Assembly (NCBI RefSeq): GCF_003569785.1
Contig: NZ_KZ983987.1
Coordinates: forward strand, 186,001 to 250,000
Length of the DNA: 64,000 nucleotides
From: Leucobacter sp. wl10
GTDB lineage: Bacteria; Actinomycetota; Actinomycetes; Actinomycetales; Microbacteriaceae
Direction of reading: 5' to 3'
This document shows positions 1 to 8,455 of the stretch, one piece after another. A model generated the notes under the pieces. That model did no database searches and had not been told where the DNA came from. It saw nothing but the letters and a program-made list of their open reading frames with translations. Positions within the stretch are counted from its first letter, which is position 1, and every line of letters begins with the position of its first letter. The position numbers and the translations under genes were made by a program.

Positions 1-7
1 GTCGAAG

Positions 8-1306
8 ATGACTGAAGAGACGCAAGCGCCCCGGAGGGTGAAGGAGCCGCCGCATCGCCGTGCCCTTGCTGCGAGCGTGAGCGGGCAAGCTCTGGAATGG
101 TACGACTTCGCGCTCTACGGCCTAGCCGCGGCGATCATCTTCCCCAGGATGTTCTTTCCGGATGCCGAGCCGGTAGTCGGGGTGCTCGCCTCGTTCGCCA
201 CCTTCGCGGTCGGATTCATCGCCCGACCCGTCGGCGGCTTCGTGTTCGGCCGGATGGGGGACAGGATCGGCCGTGCACGCACCCTCATGATCACCATCCT
301 GCTCATGGGCATCGGTACCATGTTGATCGGCGCGATCCCCTCGTTCGAATCGATCGGGCTGCTCGCTCCGATCCTCCTCGTGATGCTCCGCCTCATTCAG
401 GGGCTCGGCATCGGAGGCGAGTGGTCGGGCGCCGCCGTGCTCGTCGTTGAGACCTCGCCCCGGGAGCGCCGAGGTTTTCTCTCCTCGATGATCAACTCGG
501 GCGAGTACGTGGGCACCCTCGTCGCGTCGGGCCTGTTCGCGGTGCTCGCGCTGGTGATGCCCCAAGAGGCGTTTCAGACCTGGGGCTGGCGCGTTCCGTT
601 CCTGCTCAGCGGCGTCGGCGTGCTGATCTGCTGGGCGATCCGTCGAAGGCTCGAAGAGCCCGAGACGTTCACCGACGCCATCAGCGTCGTCGAGGCCCAG
701 CCGACCTTCATGCAGTCGATTCGGGCGGAGGGCCGTCACATTCTCGGCATCATCGGGCTCCGCATGTTCGAGAACGCGAGCGCCTACATCATCCTCGCCT
801 TCGCCGTCACCTATGCGGAGAGCGTCGGAGTGCCCACGAGCACGACGACCCTCGGCGTCTCCCTGGCCTCCGTGGTCGCGATCTTCTTGATCCCGGTGTT
901 CGGCGGGCTCTCCGACAGGATCGGCCGCCGCAAGACCTACACGATCGGTGCGGTGTTCCTGATCCTGTTCTTCTGGCCGTTCTTCCTGCTGCTCGACACC
1001 AACAACGCATTGCTGGTGTGGGTCGCGTTCGGCGTCGCCTACGGCCTCGGGATGTCGCCGATGCTCGCGGTCGCGCCGGCCTGGTTCGCGGAACTGTTCC
1101 CGACGCGGTTCCGCTACAGCGGCACCGCGATCAGCGCGAACATCGCCACTGTGCTGGCGGGCGGCCTGGCGCCGTTCATCGCCGTCGCCCTGATGGCGAT
1201 GAGCGGCAACCTGGTGCTCGTGATGGTCTATCTCGTGGCTCTCGCCGTGATCTCGTTGCTCGCGGCTCGACTCACTCCCGAGACCGCCGGCAGCGAGCTC
1301 CGTTGA
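8..1306 (+). CDS. MFS transporter, metabolite:H+ symporter (MHS) type
   Basis: This is a 432-aa inner-membrane secondary transporter, probably a proton symporter for an amino-acid-like or carboxylate substrate. An EWYDF motif lies at residues 30-34, before the first membrane segment, as in ProP/ShiA-type MHS transporters. The MFS loop 2-3 signature GRMGDRIGRA is at about 81-90, and its second-half repeat GGLSDRIGRR is near 300. About 12 hydrophobic segments span the protein, which is the usual family length. The ATG lies 7 bp from the window edge, so the upstream region is not visible. It is followed after 39 bp by the enolase-superfamily gene and probably forms an operon with it and the amidohydrolase. 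A hydroxyproline or betaine-like substrate is inferred from these neighbours only. Confidence 0.85.
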   Translation: MTEETQAPRRVKEPPHRRALAASVSGQALEWYDFALYGLAAAIIFPRMFFPDAEPVVGVLASFATFAVGFIARPVGGFVFGRMGDRIGRARTLMITILLMGIGTMLIGAIPSFESIGLLAPILLVMLRLIQGLGIGGEWSGAAVLVVETSPRERRGFLSSMINSGEYVGTLVASGLFAVLALVMPQEAFQTWGWRVPFLLSGVGVLICWAIRRRLEEPETFTDAISVVEAQPTFMQSIRAEGRHILGIIGLRMFENASAYIILAFAVTYAESVGVPTSTTTLGVSLASVVAIFLIPVFGGLSDRIGRRKTYTIGAVFLILFFWPFFLLLDTNNALLVWVAFGVAYGLGMSPMLAVAPAWFAELFPTRFRYSGTAISANIATVLAGGLAPFIAVALMAMSGNLVLVMVYLVALAVISLLAARLTPETAGSELR

Positions 1307-1345
1307 GCCCGGCCGTTCACCCCTGAAAACCCGAAGGAGAGAAGA

Positions 1346-2446
1346 GTGAAGGTCATTGGAATCGACCTGTTCGGATACGAACTGACGTACCGCCACGGCA
1401 CCTATGTGATGTCGGGCGGCCGTGCCGCCGCCGCGCAGGAGGCCACCGTGGTCGCCGTGCGCACCGATGAGGGGCTCACCGGTTACGGCGAGGTGTGCAC
1501 CCTCGGCGGCACCTACCTGCCTGCCTTCTCGGCGGCGGTGCGCGCGGGTATCGCGGAGATGGCCCCTGCGCTGATCGGCCGCGATCCGCTCGACATCCGC
1601 GGAGCGCTGCGGGTGATGGACGACGTGCTGCTCGAGCAGCGCGCGTCGAAGAGTCCGATCGACATCGCACTGTGGGATCTGCTGGGCCGGGTGACCGGGC
1701 AGCCGATCTCGGGTCTGACCGGCGGCATCCAGAATCGCGACTTCCCGCTCTACGAAGCCGTGCCGCTCGAGTCGCCCGAGCGGATGGTCGCATTCGTCGA
1801 GGCCCGCATGGCCGAGGGCATCAGACGGTTCCAGCTCAAGGTGGGCAACGAGCCCGAGCTCGATGCGGAGCGCACCCGCGCGGTCGCGGCGGCGGTACCC
1901 GACGACGTGGTGGTGCTGGCCGACTCGAACGGCGGCTGGGATGTTCACGACGCGATCAAGGCGGTCAAGCTGATCGGCGACATCCCGGTGTACGTCGAGC
2001 AGCCCTGCCGCAGCCTCGACGACAACATCCTCGTGGCGAAGCGCATGAGCCAGCAGCTGATTCTCGACGAGTGCATCGTCACGCTCGACGATCTGTATCG
2101 TGCGAAGTACGAGGCCGGAATCTCGGCGATCAACCTCAAGCTCTCGCGTGTGGGCGGCTTCAGCCGTGCTCTGCAGATTCGCGATGCGGCGCAGAGCCTC
2201 GGGCTCAAGGTCTCGATGGAGGACACGTGGGGCGGCGACGTGACCTCGGCAGCGGTGAACCATCTCGCCGCGACGACGGAGCCGGGCAAGCTCTTCAACG
2301 TGTCGTACTTCAACGACTGGACGAACGAGCACGTGGCGGGTCACCGGCCGCGGTCGGTCAACGGCCGCGGCAGCGCGATCACGGCCCCCGGCCTCGGTCT
2401 CGAGATCGACGAGAGCGGGATGGAGTTGCTGGCGGCGATCGAGTAG
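1346..2446 (+). CDS. Enolase-superfamily enzyme, cis-3-hydroxy-L-proline dehydratase / hydroxyproline-betaine epimerase type
   Basis: This 366-aa protein belongs to the mandelate racemase/muconate-lactonising subgroup of the enolase superfamily. Such enzymes abstract the alpha-proton of a carboxylate using paired lysines and one Mg2+. Visible residues are K165 (in FQLKVGN), metal ligands D193, E218 and D241, and K265 (in NLKLSRVGG). The N-terminal capping domain carries YGEVCTLGGTYLP, which I associate with the cis-3-hydroxyproline dehydratase and hydroxyproline-betaine epimerase group. The GTG start has a GAAGGAGAG ribosome site. The two catalytic Lys and the nearby proline-racemase gene support proline-derivative chemistry. 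The exact substrate (cis-3-hydroxyproline, prolyl betaine or another) cannot be fixed from sequence. Confidence 0.72.
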   Translation: MKVIGIDLFGYELTYRHGTYVMSGGRAAAAQEATVVAVRTDEGLTGYGEVCTLGGTYLPAFSAAVRAGIAEMAPALIGRDPLDIRGALRVMDDVLLEQRASKSPIDIALWDLLGRVTGQPISGLTGGIQNRDFPLYEAVPLESPERMVAFVEARMAEGIRRFQLKVGNEPELDAERTRAVAAAVPDDVVVLADSNGGWDVHDAIKAVKLIGDIPVYVEQPCRSLDDNILVAKRMSQQLILDECIVTLDDLYRAKYEAGISAINLKLSRVGGFSRALQIRDAAQSLGLKVSMEDTWGGDVTSAAVNHLAATTEPGKLFNVSYFNDWTNEHVAGHRPRSVNGRGSAITAPGLGLEIDESGMELLAAIE

Positions 2447-2720
2447 ACGGTCGGCGAATCAGCGAGGCGGGACTCGGTGGCGGGCATCCACGCCCGTGCT
2501 ACGGGCTGGGATACTTCTCGGCTATGCTCGCTTCGCCGCTTCGCCGCTTCGCCGCTCCGGCGACCGGGGCCTGGCTGGTCTGCGCGACGAGGGCCGCTCC
2601 CCGGGCGATCGCGGGCGGGAGCGAGGGAACGCCCGACCAGGTGGTGCTGAACCCCGGAACCCCTCGCGAGGTGGGTGCGGAGCGGCGGCTACAATCGGCA
2701 CGAGGAGAGGAGCGCAGCGG

Positions 2721-3902
2721 ATGCGAATGGGATCGCTGACCATCGCAGGGGCGATGATCTGGAACGGGGAGGGGTTCGTCGACGGGGACCTGCACATAGT
2801 CGGCGGGCGGGTGAGCGAAGCGCCCGGCGCGGGCGCAGAGGTGCTGGACGCCGGCGGAGGCTGGCTGATCCCGGGGCTCATCGACGCGCACTTCCACGCC
2901 TACGCGACGAGCATGGACGGGCTGGAGAACGAGCGCGGCCCGTTGAGCTTCGTCGCCATCAACGGGGCGCGCAGGCTCGAGAACGCGCTGCGGAGGGGGT
3001 TCACCACGGTGCGCGACGTGGCGGGCGGCGACATCGGCCTCGCCCGCGCCGTCGAGGACGGACTGTTCCCCTCGCCCCGGTACCTCTTCACGGGGCCGGC
3101 GCTGAGCCAGACCGGGGGCCACGGGGACCCGCGAGCCGCGCACGTCGACATCTGCTTCTCGCGCGGCCACATGTGCGAGATCGTCGACGGAGCGGATGCG
3201 CTGCGGCTCGCCGTGCGCAACAGATTGCGCACCGGAGCCCACGCCATCAAGGTGATGACCTCCGGTGGGGTGTTCTCGCTCGCCGACCCGATCCGGGTGC
3301 CGCAGTACTCCGCGGAGGAACTCGCGGCGGTCGTCGACGAAGCCGGTCGCCGCGGCAGCTACGTCGCCGCGCACGCCTATTCGCCGGAGGCGGTGCTGCA
3401 CTCGATCGAGCACGGCGTCCGGTCGATCGAGCACGGCAACCTCATCGATGCCGCCACAGCGAGGCGCATGGCCGAGCGTTCGGCGTTCCTCGTTCCCACG
3501 CTGGCGGCGTACGACGCGATGGATCGGCGGGGAGCGGGGATCGGGCTGAACGCGATCTCGCTGGCGAAGAACGCGGAGGTGCTCTCGAAGGGGCAGGAGG
3601 CCGTGCGGCTGGCGCTCGCCGCGGGCGTGCGCGTCGGCTTCGGCAGCGATCTCATGGGGGAGCTCGAGGACGATCAGCTCTGCGGGGTGCGGCTGCAGGT
3701 GGAGGCCGCCGGCGCGGCGGAGACGCTGCGATCGATGACCCGAGTGAACGCCGAACTCCTCGGAGACCCCGCGCTGGGGCACCTCGGGGCCGGAGCGCAC
3801 GGCGACGCCGTGCTGCTCTCGGCCGATCCGCTGGCCGACCCCGCGGCGCTCTGGGAGACGGAGGCCCGCCGCGCCGTGGTCCGGGCGGGGTGCGTGATCT
3901 GA
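2721..3902 (+). CDS. Amidohydrolase, imidazolonepropionase-like / prolidase-like
   Basis: This 393-aa metal-dependent hydrolase has the amidohydrolase TIM-barrel signatures. They are the HxH pair in LIDAHFHAY, a likely carboxylated Lys in HAIKVMTSGG, a His in YVAAHAYS and another in SIEHGN, and the catalytic Asp in GFGSDLMGE. This arrangement matches the Xaa-Pro/Xaa-Arg dipeptidase branch (imidazolonepropionase-like) of the family. The ATG at 2721 was chosen because GAGGAGAGGAG precedes it and a TACAAT box lies at 2690-2695; in-frame codons further upstream run through intergenic sequence. Beside the hydroxyproline-type genes, a role in releasing (hydroxy)proline or an arginine derivative from dipeptides is a reasonable inference. 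The gene converges with the epimerase gene 41 bp downstream. Confidence 0.75.
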   Translation: MRMGSLTIAGAMIWNGEGFVDGDLHIVGGRVSEAPGAGAEVLDAGGGWLIPGLIDAHFHAYATSMDGLENERGPLSFVAINGARRLENALRRGFTTVRDVAGGDIGLARAVEDGLFPSPRYLFTGPALSQTGGHGDPRAAHVDICFSRGHMCEIVDGADALRLAVRNRLRTGAHAIKVMTSGGVFSLADPIRVPQYSAEELAAVVDEAGRRGSYVAAHAYSPEAVLHSIEHGVRSIEHGNLIDAATARRMAERSAFLVPTLAAYDAMDRRGAGIGLNAISLAKNAEVLSKGQEAVRLALAAGVRVGFGSDLMGELEDDQLCGVRLQVEAAGAAETLRSMTRVNAELLGDPALGHLGAGAHGDAVLLSADPLADPAALWETEARRAVVRAGCVI

Positions 3903-3943
3903 CGCTCTCGCGGCCCGGCCCGCGGGAGCGTCACGAAGGCGGG

Positions 3944-4975
3944 TCAGCGCAGCACGAAGCCGTCGCCCAGAGGGTCCCGCGGGTCGAGCACGAAGCAGTG
4001 CTCGCCGGTGCGGAACGCCGTGCCCGAGACGCAGGGGATCACGGCGGGGACGCCGTTGTCGCGCGGGGGCGCCGGCTCCCAGCCGGCCCGGAACACCGTG
4101 TCCACGATGGAACGGTGCTCCAGCGACTCGCCCGCTCGCAGCGTGCCGTCGTCGGCCAGCAGCGCCACGCGGGCTCCCGTGCCGGATCCGCACGGCGAGC
4201 GATCCACCTCCCCGTCGGCGAAGACGACGACGTTGCGCTGCACGGGGCCCGTCGCACCGCGGCCGAGATCGTCCCACAGGATCGTCCCGTACACACCGGA
4301 GAGCCGGGGGTCGTCGGCGTGCCGCGCCCCGGGCGAATCGTCGAGCGCGCGCTTGACCTCGCGGCCGAGCGCGATGAGCTCCGGGTAGTGCTCCGGAGAC
4401 ACCGAGAGCCCGAGATCCGACGCCCGCACCGAGGCGTAGATCGCCCCGCTGAAGCTGAGATCCGCGAGCACCCGCCCTCGGCCCGTCTCGACCGGGATCC
4501 CGCGAGCGATCACGTGCGAGGCCACGTTGCGGAACGTCGCCTGCACCAACTCGCCGCCGCGACGTTCGACGAGCGCGGACACCCGGCCGGAGGGCACGTC
4601 GATGCGCACCTCGGTCACTCCGTCGGGGTCGCTCTCGACGACCCCGGTGTCGGTGGCCCACACGCCGAGAGCGATGGTGCCGTGCCCGCAGGCCGTCGAG
4701 AAGCCGTCCTTGTGCCAGAAGAGCACGCCGAGGTGGGCGCCGTCGTCATCGGGCGGCACGAGGAAGCCGCCGTACATGTCGGCGTGCCCCCGGGGCTCCT
4801 GGCACAGCAGCCGGCGCAGGGCGTCGGCGCCGTCGCCGTCCGCGATCGCGGAGAGGCGGCGCTCCGCCACCGTGAGCCCCGTCGGGAGCGGTGGGCGCTC
4901 GTGGACGATGCGGAACGGCTCGCCCGCCGTGTGGTAGTCCGTGGCGGTGATCGGGTGCGTCGGAGAGTCGGCCAT
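3944..4975 (-). CDS. Proline racemase family protein, probable 4-hydroxyproline 2-epimerase
   Basis: This 343-aa cytosolic enzyme of the proline racemase family is expected to invert the alpha-carbon of (hydroxy)proline by two-base catalysis without a cofactor. Both catalytic cysteines are present, C96 in the ACGHG motif and C262 in SPCGSGTG. The trans-3-hydroxyproline dehydratases of this family replace the second Cys by Thr, so this copy should be an epimerase or racemase. Length is normal (about 310-345 aa). It lies 17 bp downstream of the agmatine-deiminase gene and is probably co-transcribed with it. Together with the DapA-type and aldehyde dehydrogenase genes near 55-57 kb it could begin a trans-4-hydroxy-L-proline route, although those genes are 50 kb away. 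Confidence 0.8.
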   Translation of the reverse strand: MADSPTHPITATDYHTAGEPFRIVHERPPLPTGLTVAERRLSAIADGDGADALRRLLCQEPRGHADMYGGFLVPPDDDGAHLGVLFWHKDGFSTACGHGTIALGVWATDTGVVESDPDGVTEVRIDVPSGRVSALVERRGGELVQATFRNVASHVIARGIPVETGRGRVLADLSFSGAIYASVRASDLGLSVSPEHYPELIALGREVKRALDDSPGARHADDPRLSGVYGTILWDDLGRGATGPVQRNVVVFADGEVDRSPCGSGTGARVALLADDGTLRAGESLEHRSIVDTVFRAGWEPAPPRDNGVPAVIPCVSGTAFRTGEHCFVLDPRDPLGDGFVLR

Positions 4976-4992
4976 GGGGTTCCTCGGCGTGC

Positions 4993-6018
4993 TCAGGCGA
5001 CCTTCGGCTGCTGCTGCGTGATGCAGTGGATGCCGCCGCCGCGGGCGAAGAGCGGCCGGGCGTCGATGCCGATCACCTCGCGGCCGGGGTAGATCTCGCG
5101 CAGCACCGCCAGGGCCCGGTCGTCGGCGGGGTCATCGAACGAGCAGGCGAGCACCGCGCCGTTGATGACGACGTGGTTGATGTAGCTGTAGTCGACGAAG
5201 CCCTCCTCGTCGCGCAGGGTCTCCGGTGCTGGCAGGTCGAGGATCTCGAAGCCGGCCGACGTATCGACGCGGTACTGCTCGGCGACGGCGCGGTTGGTCT
5301 TCGCGATGAGGTGATCCGGGTGCGATTCGGCGTCCTGGCGGTGCATCAGCAGCACGTCCGGCGTCGCGAACGCGGCGAGGATATCGGAGTGGCCACGGGT
5401 GCCGAAGGTGTCGTGGTCGCGCGTCAGACCCCGGGGCAGCCACATGGCGCTCGTCGTCCCGATGGTGCGCTCGAGCTCGGCCTCGACCCGCTCCCGCGTC
5501 CAGCCGGGGTTGCGGCCCGGGTCGAGCTGCACGGTCTTCGTGAGGATCACGCGCCCGGTGCCATCGACCTGGATGCCGCCTCCCTCGTTGGTCATCTCGG
5601 AGTTCACCAGCTCGGCTCCGGCGGCCTCCGCGACGATGCGGCCGATGTGCTGATCCCTGTCCCACTGCGCCCAGTCCTGCGCGCCCCAGCCGTTGAACAC
5701 GAAGTCGACGGCGCCGAGCCGGCCGTCGTCCCCGATCACGAAGCTGGGCCCGATGTCGCGCATCCACGCGTCGTCGAGGGGCGCGGTGAGGCGGTCGATC
5801 TGCGCCGAGAGGTAGCTCGAGGCGATCTCCTCGTCGCCGGGGTTGACCACGACGGTCACCGGCTCGAACTCACTGGCGGCGTTGGCGACGGCCGCCCAGG
5901 TGGTGCGCGCCTCCTCGACCTCGGCCTCGGTCTCGCCGAGGGTGTACCCGCTCGTCGGCCACGCGAGCCACAGCCGATCCTGCTCGTGCCCCTCGATGGG
6001 CATGCGCCACGTCGTCAT
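4993..6018 (-). CDS. aguA: Agmatine deiminase family protein
   Basis: This 341-aa protein belongs to the peptidyl-arginine-deiminase-like guanidine-modifying family. The best-known bacterial member converts agmatine to N-carbamoylputrescine and ammonia. Visible hallmarks are the tryptophan-rich start with LAWPTSG, the substrate motif WMRDIGPSF near residue 85, ENEGGG-like NEGGGIQVDG near 145, the catalytic His in GHSDIL, and the nucleophilic C332 in GGGIHCITQQ. A TAGACT box upstream and a GAGGAG ribosome site precede the ATG. It is the first gene of a two-gene operon with the racemase/epimerase, so the substrate may be a guanidino or cyclic amino acid rather than agmatine. Confidence 0.85.
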   Translation of the reverse strand: MTTWRMPIEGHEQDRLWLAWPTSGYTLGETEAEVEEARTTWAAVANAASEFEPVTVVVNPGDEEIASSYLSAQIDRLTAPLDDAWMRDIGPSFVIGDDGRLGAVDFVFNGWGAQDWAQWDRDQHIGRIVAEAAGAELVNSEMTNEGGGIQVDGTGRVILTKTVQLDPGRNPGWTRERVEAELERTIGTTSAMWLPRGLTRDHDTFGTRGHSDILAAFATPDVLLMHRQDAESHPDHLIAKTNRAVAEQYRVDTSAGFEILDLPAPETLRDEEGFVDYSYINHVVINGAVLACSFDDPADDRALAVLREIYPGREVIGIDARPLFARGGGIHCITQQQPKVA

Positions 6019-6163
6019 CCGATGCTCCTCACGGTCGTGCCTGGTGGGTTGAGCGCCAGTCTACTGGTAGCCCGACCAATAGACGCGCCGCCCGATACCG
6101 TTCCGCCCCGCCCGCCCGGAGAGGGGGAAGCGCGATTTTCTCCACCCGTGGGCGTTCCGGGGT

Positions 6164-6169
6164 TATGAT
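6164..6169 (+). promoter_or_regulatory. -10 box of leaderless NTF2-like gene
   Basis: TATGAT lies 7 nt upstream of the ATG at 6177. This matches the spacing of at least five other start sites in the window. Confidence 0.5.
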
Positions 6170-6176
6170 GTGCAGC

Positions 6177-6530
6177 ATGAACGAGGCAGTGAGAGCGGCG
6201 GTTCAGAAGTACGTCGACGGCTGCGCCGCGGCCGATCCGGATCTGGTGCGCGATGCCTTCGACGAGCACGCGGTCATGTGGGGGTTCCTCGGCCCCGACT
6301 ATGTGACCATGAGCGGCGCCGACTTCGCGTCCGACGTGGTGGCCGCGGCGCAGCCCGCCGGCCCCGAGTACACCTGCGACATCCACGGCATCGAGGTGAC
6401 GGGCGACGTCGCCCGGGCCGTGCTCGACGAGAGGGGCTTCCTCGGCGCCGACTTCCGCAACCTCTTCGGGCTGGTCCGCCGCGACGGCGTGTGGCGCATC
6501 ACCAGCAAGGTCTTCACCACCGTCGGATAG
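6177..6530 (+). CDS. Small NTF2-like protein (putative lumazine-binding type)
   Basis: This 117-aa cytosolic protein has the cystatin-like/NTF2 fold signature. An N-terminal helix (AVRAAVQKYVDGCAA) is followed by FDEHAVMWG and a C-terminal strand pair with FRNLFGLVRRDGVWRI and TSKVF, which resembles the Lumazine_bd_2 family. The best start is the ATG at 6177, because a TATGAT -10 box (6164-6169) lies exactly 7 nt before it and no ribosome site is visible. The transcript would then be leaderless. ATG codons at 6165 and 6168 overlap that box and are less likely. The ligand or reaction is unknown. The gene stands alone between two catabolic islands. Confidence 0.7.
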   Translation: MNEAVRAAVQKYVDGCAAADPDLVRDAFDEHAVMWGFLGPDYVTMSGADFASDVVAAAQPAGPEYTCDIHGIEVTGDVARAVLDERGFLGADFRNLFGLVRRDGVWRITSKVFTTVG

Positions 6531-6568
6531 CCCCGGTTCCGCGCCGACCTCGCGCCGGTCTCACGGAG

Positions 6569-6659
6569 CGCCCCGCCGGCCGCGGAGGAGGAGTCCGCCT
6601 GCGCAGGGTGCTCCGCGATCGCCTCCTGCGCTCCGGCGCGCCGCGCGGCCGGCGGAGCG
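6569..6659. repeat. Large inverted repeat downstream of the NTF2-like gene
   Basis: The 16-nt arms at 6569-6584 and 6644-6659 match at 15 of 16 positions and can pair. The enclosed 59 nt carries a second GCGCAGG/CCTGCGC pair. There is no U-tract. It could act as a terminator or as the boundary of the accessory cluster that starts just downstream. Confidence 0.5.
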
Positions 6660-6698
6660 GTCCCGTCCGATCGTGATGCAGTGCGATCCGAATAATTC

Positions 6699-6716
6699 AT
6701 TCATATTTGCATGAAT
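6699..6716. promoter_or_regulatory. Candidate operator ATTCAT-N6-ATGAAT upstream of the APC permease
   Basis: This is a perfect 6-bp inverted repeat in an AT-rich island. It directly abuts TTGAGCG (6717-6723), an element also present upstream of the P450 promoter at nearly the same distance from the -35 box. Confidence 0.45.
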
Positions 6717-6761
6717 TTGAGCGTATTTATCGAATCGTCACCGATAGAGTCATTGAAATAC

Positions 6762-6790
6762 TTGCCTGAAAAAACATCTATATGTAGGTT
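6762..6790 (+). promoter_or_regulatory. Promoter of the APC permease gene
   Basis: The -35 box TTGCCT is at 6762-6767 and the -10 box TAGGTT at 6785-6790, with 17-bp spacing. The P450 promoter has TTGCGA, 17 bp and TAACTT. Both are preceded by GAAAT-R-C at the same place and by TTGAGCG 37-38 bp upstream of the -35 box, so shared control is likely. Confidence 0.6.
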
Positions 6791-6855
6791 GTATTTCGTG
6801 TTCCCGAAGTCGGGAGCGCGTTCCATCGGTGGAGTACAAGGGAGTACCAGCGACC

Positions 6856-8352
6856 ATGTCACACAACAGCACCGTCGTGGAGCACGACGAGGACGCCGCC
6901 CATCTCGCGTCACTCGGCTACTCGTACGACACGACCTTCAAGCGCGAGATGAGCTTCTGGGGCAACGTCTCGCTCGGGTTCACCTACCTCTCGCCCATCG
7001 CGGGCGTCTACTCGATGTTCGCGATCTCGCTCGGCCAGGCGGGACCGCCCATGGCCTGGGCGCTCATCATCGCACTCGCGGGGCAGTTCCTCGTCGCGCT
7101 CATCTTCGGCGAAGTGGTCTCCAACTACCCTGTGGCCGGCGGCGTCTACCCCTGGTCGCGCCGTCTCTGGGGGCGCAAGTGGGCGTGGATGAACGGCTGG
7201 ATCTACGTGGTCGCCCTGGTCGGCACGCTCGCCGCGGTGGCGTACGGCGCAGCACCGTTCGTGGCCTCGATCTTCGGCCGCAGTCTCGATGCGGGCGGCA
7301 CCGTGCTCGTGGCGCTGGGCACTCTCGTCATAGCCACGTTCCTCAATTTCTCGGGAACGAGGGTGCTGAGTATCGCCGCGACCGTCGGTCTCATCGCCGA
7401 GATGGTCGGCGCGGTCGGGATCAGCCTCTACCTGCTGCTCTTCCATCGCCAGCAGGACTGGTCTGTGGTCTTCGACAATCAGGGGATCGGCGACGACGCG
7501 GCCGGGGGCTACCTGGGTGCGTTCGCGGCGGCGGCCCTCATCGGCATGTTCGCATACTACGGATTCGAGGCGAACGGGGACGTGGCGGAGGAGATCAAGG
7601 ACCCGGGCCGTAAAGTGCCGAAGGCGATGCGCATGACGCTCTACATCGGCGGCTTCGCCGCGAACGTGCTCGTGTTCTCGCTCGTGTTCGCGGTGCCCGA
7701 CTTCGCCGCGGTGGCGAGCGGCGAGGTGGCCGATCCGATCGGCGAGGCGCTGCAGAACGCCTTCGGCCCGGTGTTCCCCTTGGTCATGCTCGTCGTGGTG
7801 ATCGCGTTCATCTCGTGCATCACAAGCCTGCAGGCCGCCGCGAGCCGCCTCGTGTACTCGATGGCCCGCGACGGGTTCCTGCCCGCTTCGGGTTTTCTCG
7901 CCCGCTTCAACGAGAAGCGCCACGTGCCGAGCAGTGCGCTGCTCACCGCCGCTTTCTTCCCCGCCGCGGTGGTGGTGCTCTCGTTGCTGCTCGAGGACGC
8001 GCTCACCGCGATGGTCGGCTTCGGCACCGTCGGCATCTACATCGGCTTCCAGATGGTGGTGCTCGCCGCGCTGCGCGCCCGTCTGATGGGATGGAGGCCC
8101 GCGGGCAAGTTCCGCCTCGGGGCCTGGGCGTACCCGGTCAACGTGCTCGCGCTGGTGTGGGGCATCGCGGCGGTGCTCAACATCCTGTGGCCGCGCCCCA
8201 CGGGCGGCGGCTGGGCCGAGGACTACCTGCTGATCATGACAACCGTAGGCGTGATCGTGGTCGGCTGGGTCTACATGCTCGCCTCGAAGGCGTACGCGAA
8301 AGGCGACGCTCCGGCCGGCGACGCGAGCGGGCCGGTCGAGGTCGTGGGCTGA
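6856..8352 (+). CDS. APC-family amino acid/amine permease
   Basis: This 498-aa integral membrane permease resembles the amino acid/polyamine/organocation family of GABA- and amine-type transporters. A short cytosolic N-terminus is followed by SFWGNVSLGFTYLSP, typical of the first discontinuous helix. The protein has about 12 hydrophobic segments and the conserved YYGFEANGDVAEEIKDPGRKVPKA stretch (positions 230-255, given here only in part) in the loop after helix 6. The ATG at 6856 was chosen over a GTG at 6829 because AAGGGAG precedes it. The leader shares GGGAGTAC with the P450 gene leader. As first gene of the accessory cluster it probably imports the substrate that the P450 and gamma-glutamyl enzymes process. 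The C26 hydrolase follows 103 bp downstream. Confidence 0.85.
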   Translation: MSHNSTVVEHDEDAAHLASLGYSYDTTFKREMSFWGNVSLGFTYLSPIAGVYSMFAISLGQAGPPMAWALIIALAGQFLVALIFGEVVSNYPVAGGVYPWSRRLWGRKWAWMNGWIYVVALVGTLAAVAYGAAPFVASIFGRSLDAGGTVLVALGTLVIATFLNFSGTRVLSIAATVGLIAEMVGAVGISLYLLLFHRQQDWSVVFDNQGIGDDAAGGYLGAFAAAALIGMFAYYGFEANGDVAEEIKDPGRKVPKAMRMTLYIGGFAANVLVFSLVFAVPDFAAVASGEVADPIGEALQNAFGPVFPLVMLVVVIAFISCITSLQAAASRLVYSMARDGFLPASGFLARFNEKRHVPSSALLTAAFFPAAVVVLSLLLEDALTAMVGFGTVGIYIGFQMVVLAALRARLMGWRPAGKFRLGAWAYPVNVLALVWGIAAVLNILWPRPTGGGWAEDYLLIMTTVGVIVVGWVYMLASKAYAKGDAPAGDASGPVEVVG

Positions 8353-8455
8353 CGCGGCCCCGCCGATTCACCGCTCGGGAGTCTTGTCGTGCCGCTCCGC
8401 ATGGACACGGTGCGACGGGGCTCCCGCGCACCCGCCGCAGTCGAAAGGATCCCCG

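Noticed and set aside
122-2344. Long open frame on the minus strand opposite the transporter and enolase-superfamily genes
   Set aside because: It is an antisense shadow produced by high third-position GC. It is rich in Arg/His/Asp with no domain, and the plus-strand genes have clear motifs.
6711-7613. Open frame starting in the AT-rich promoter region of the permease
   Set aside because: It crosses the promoter and lies out of frame with the permease, whose membrane protein is clear.
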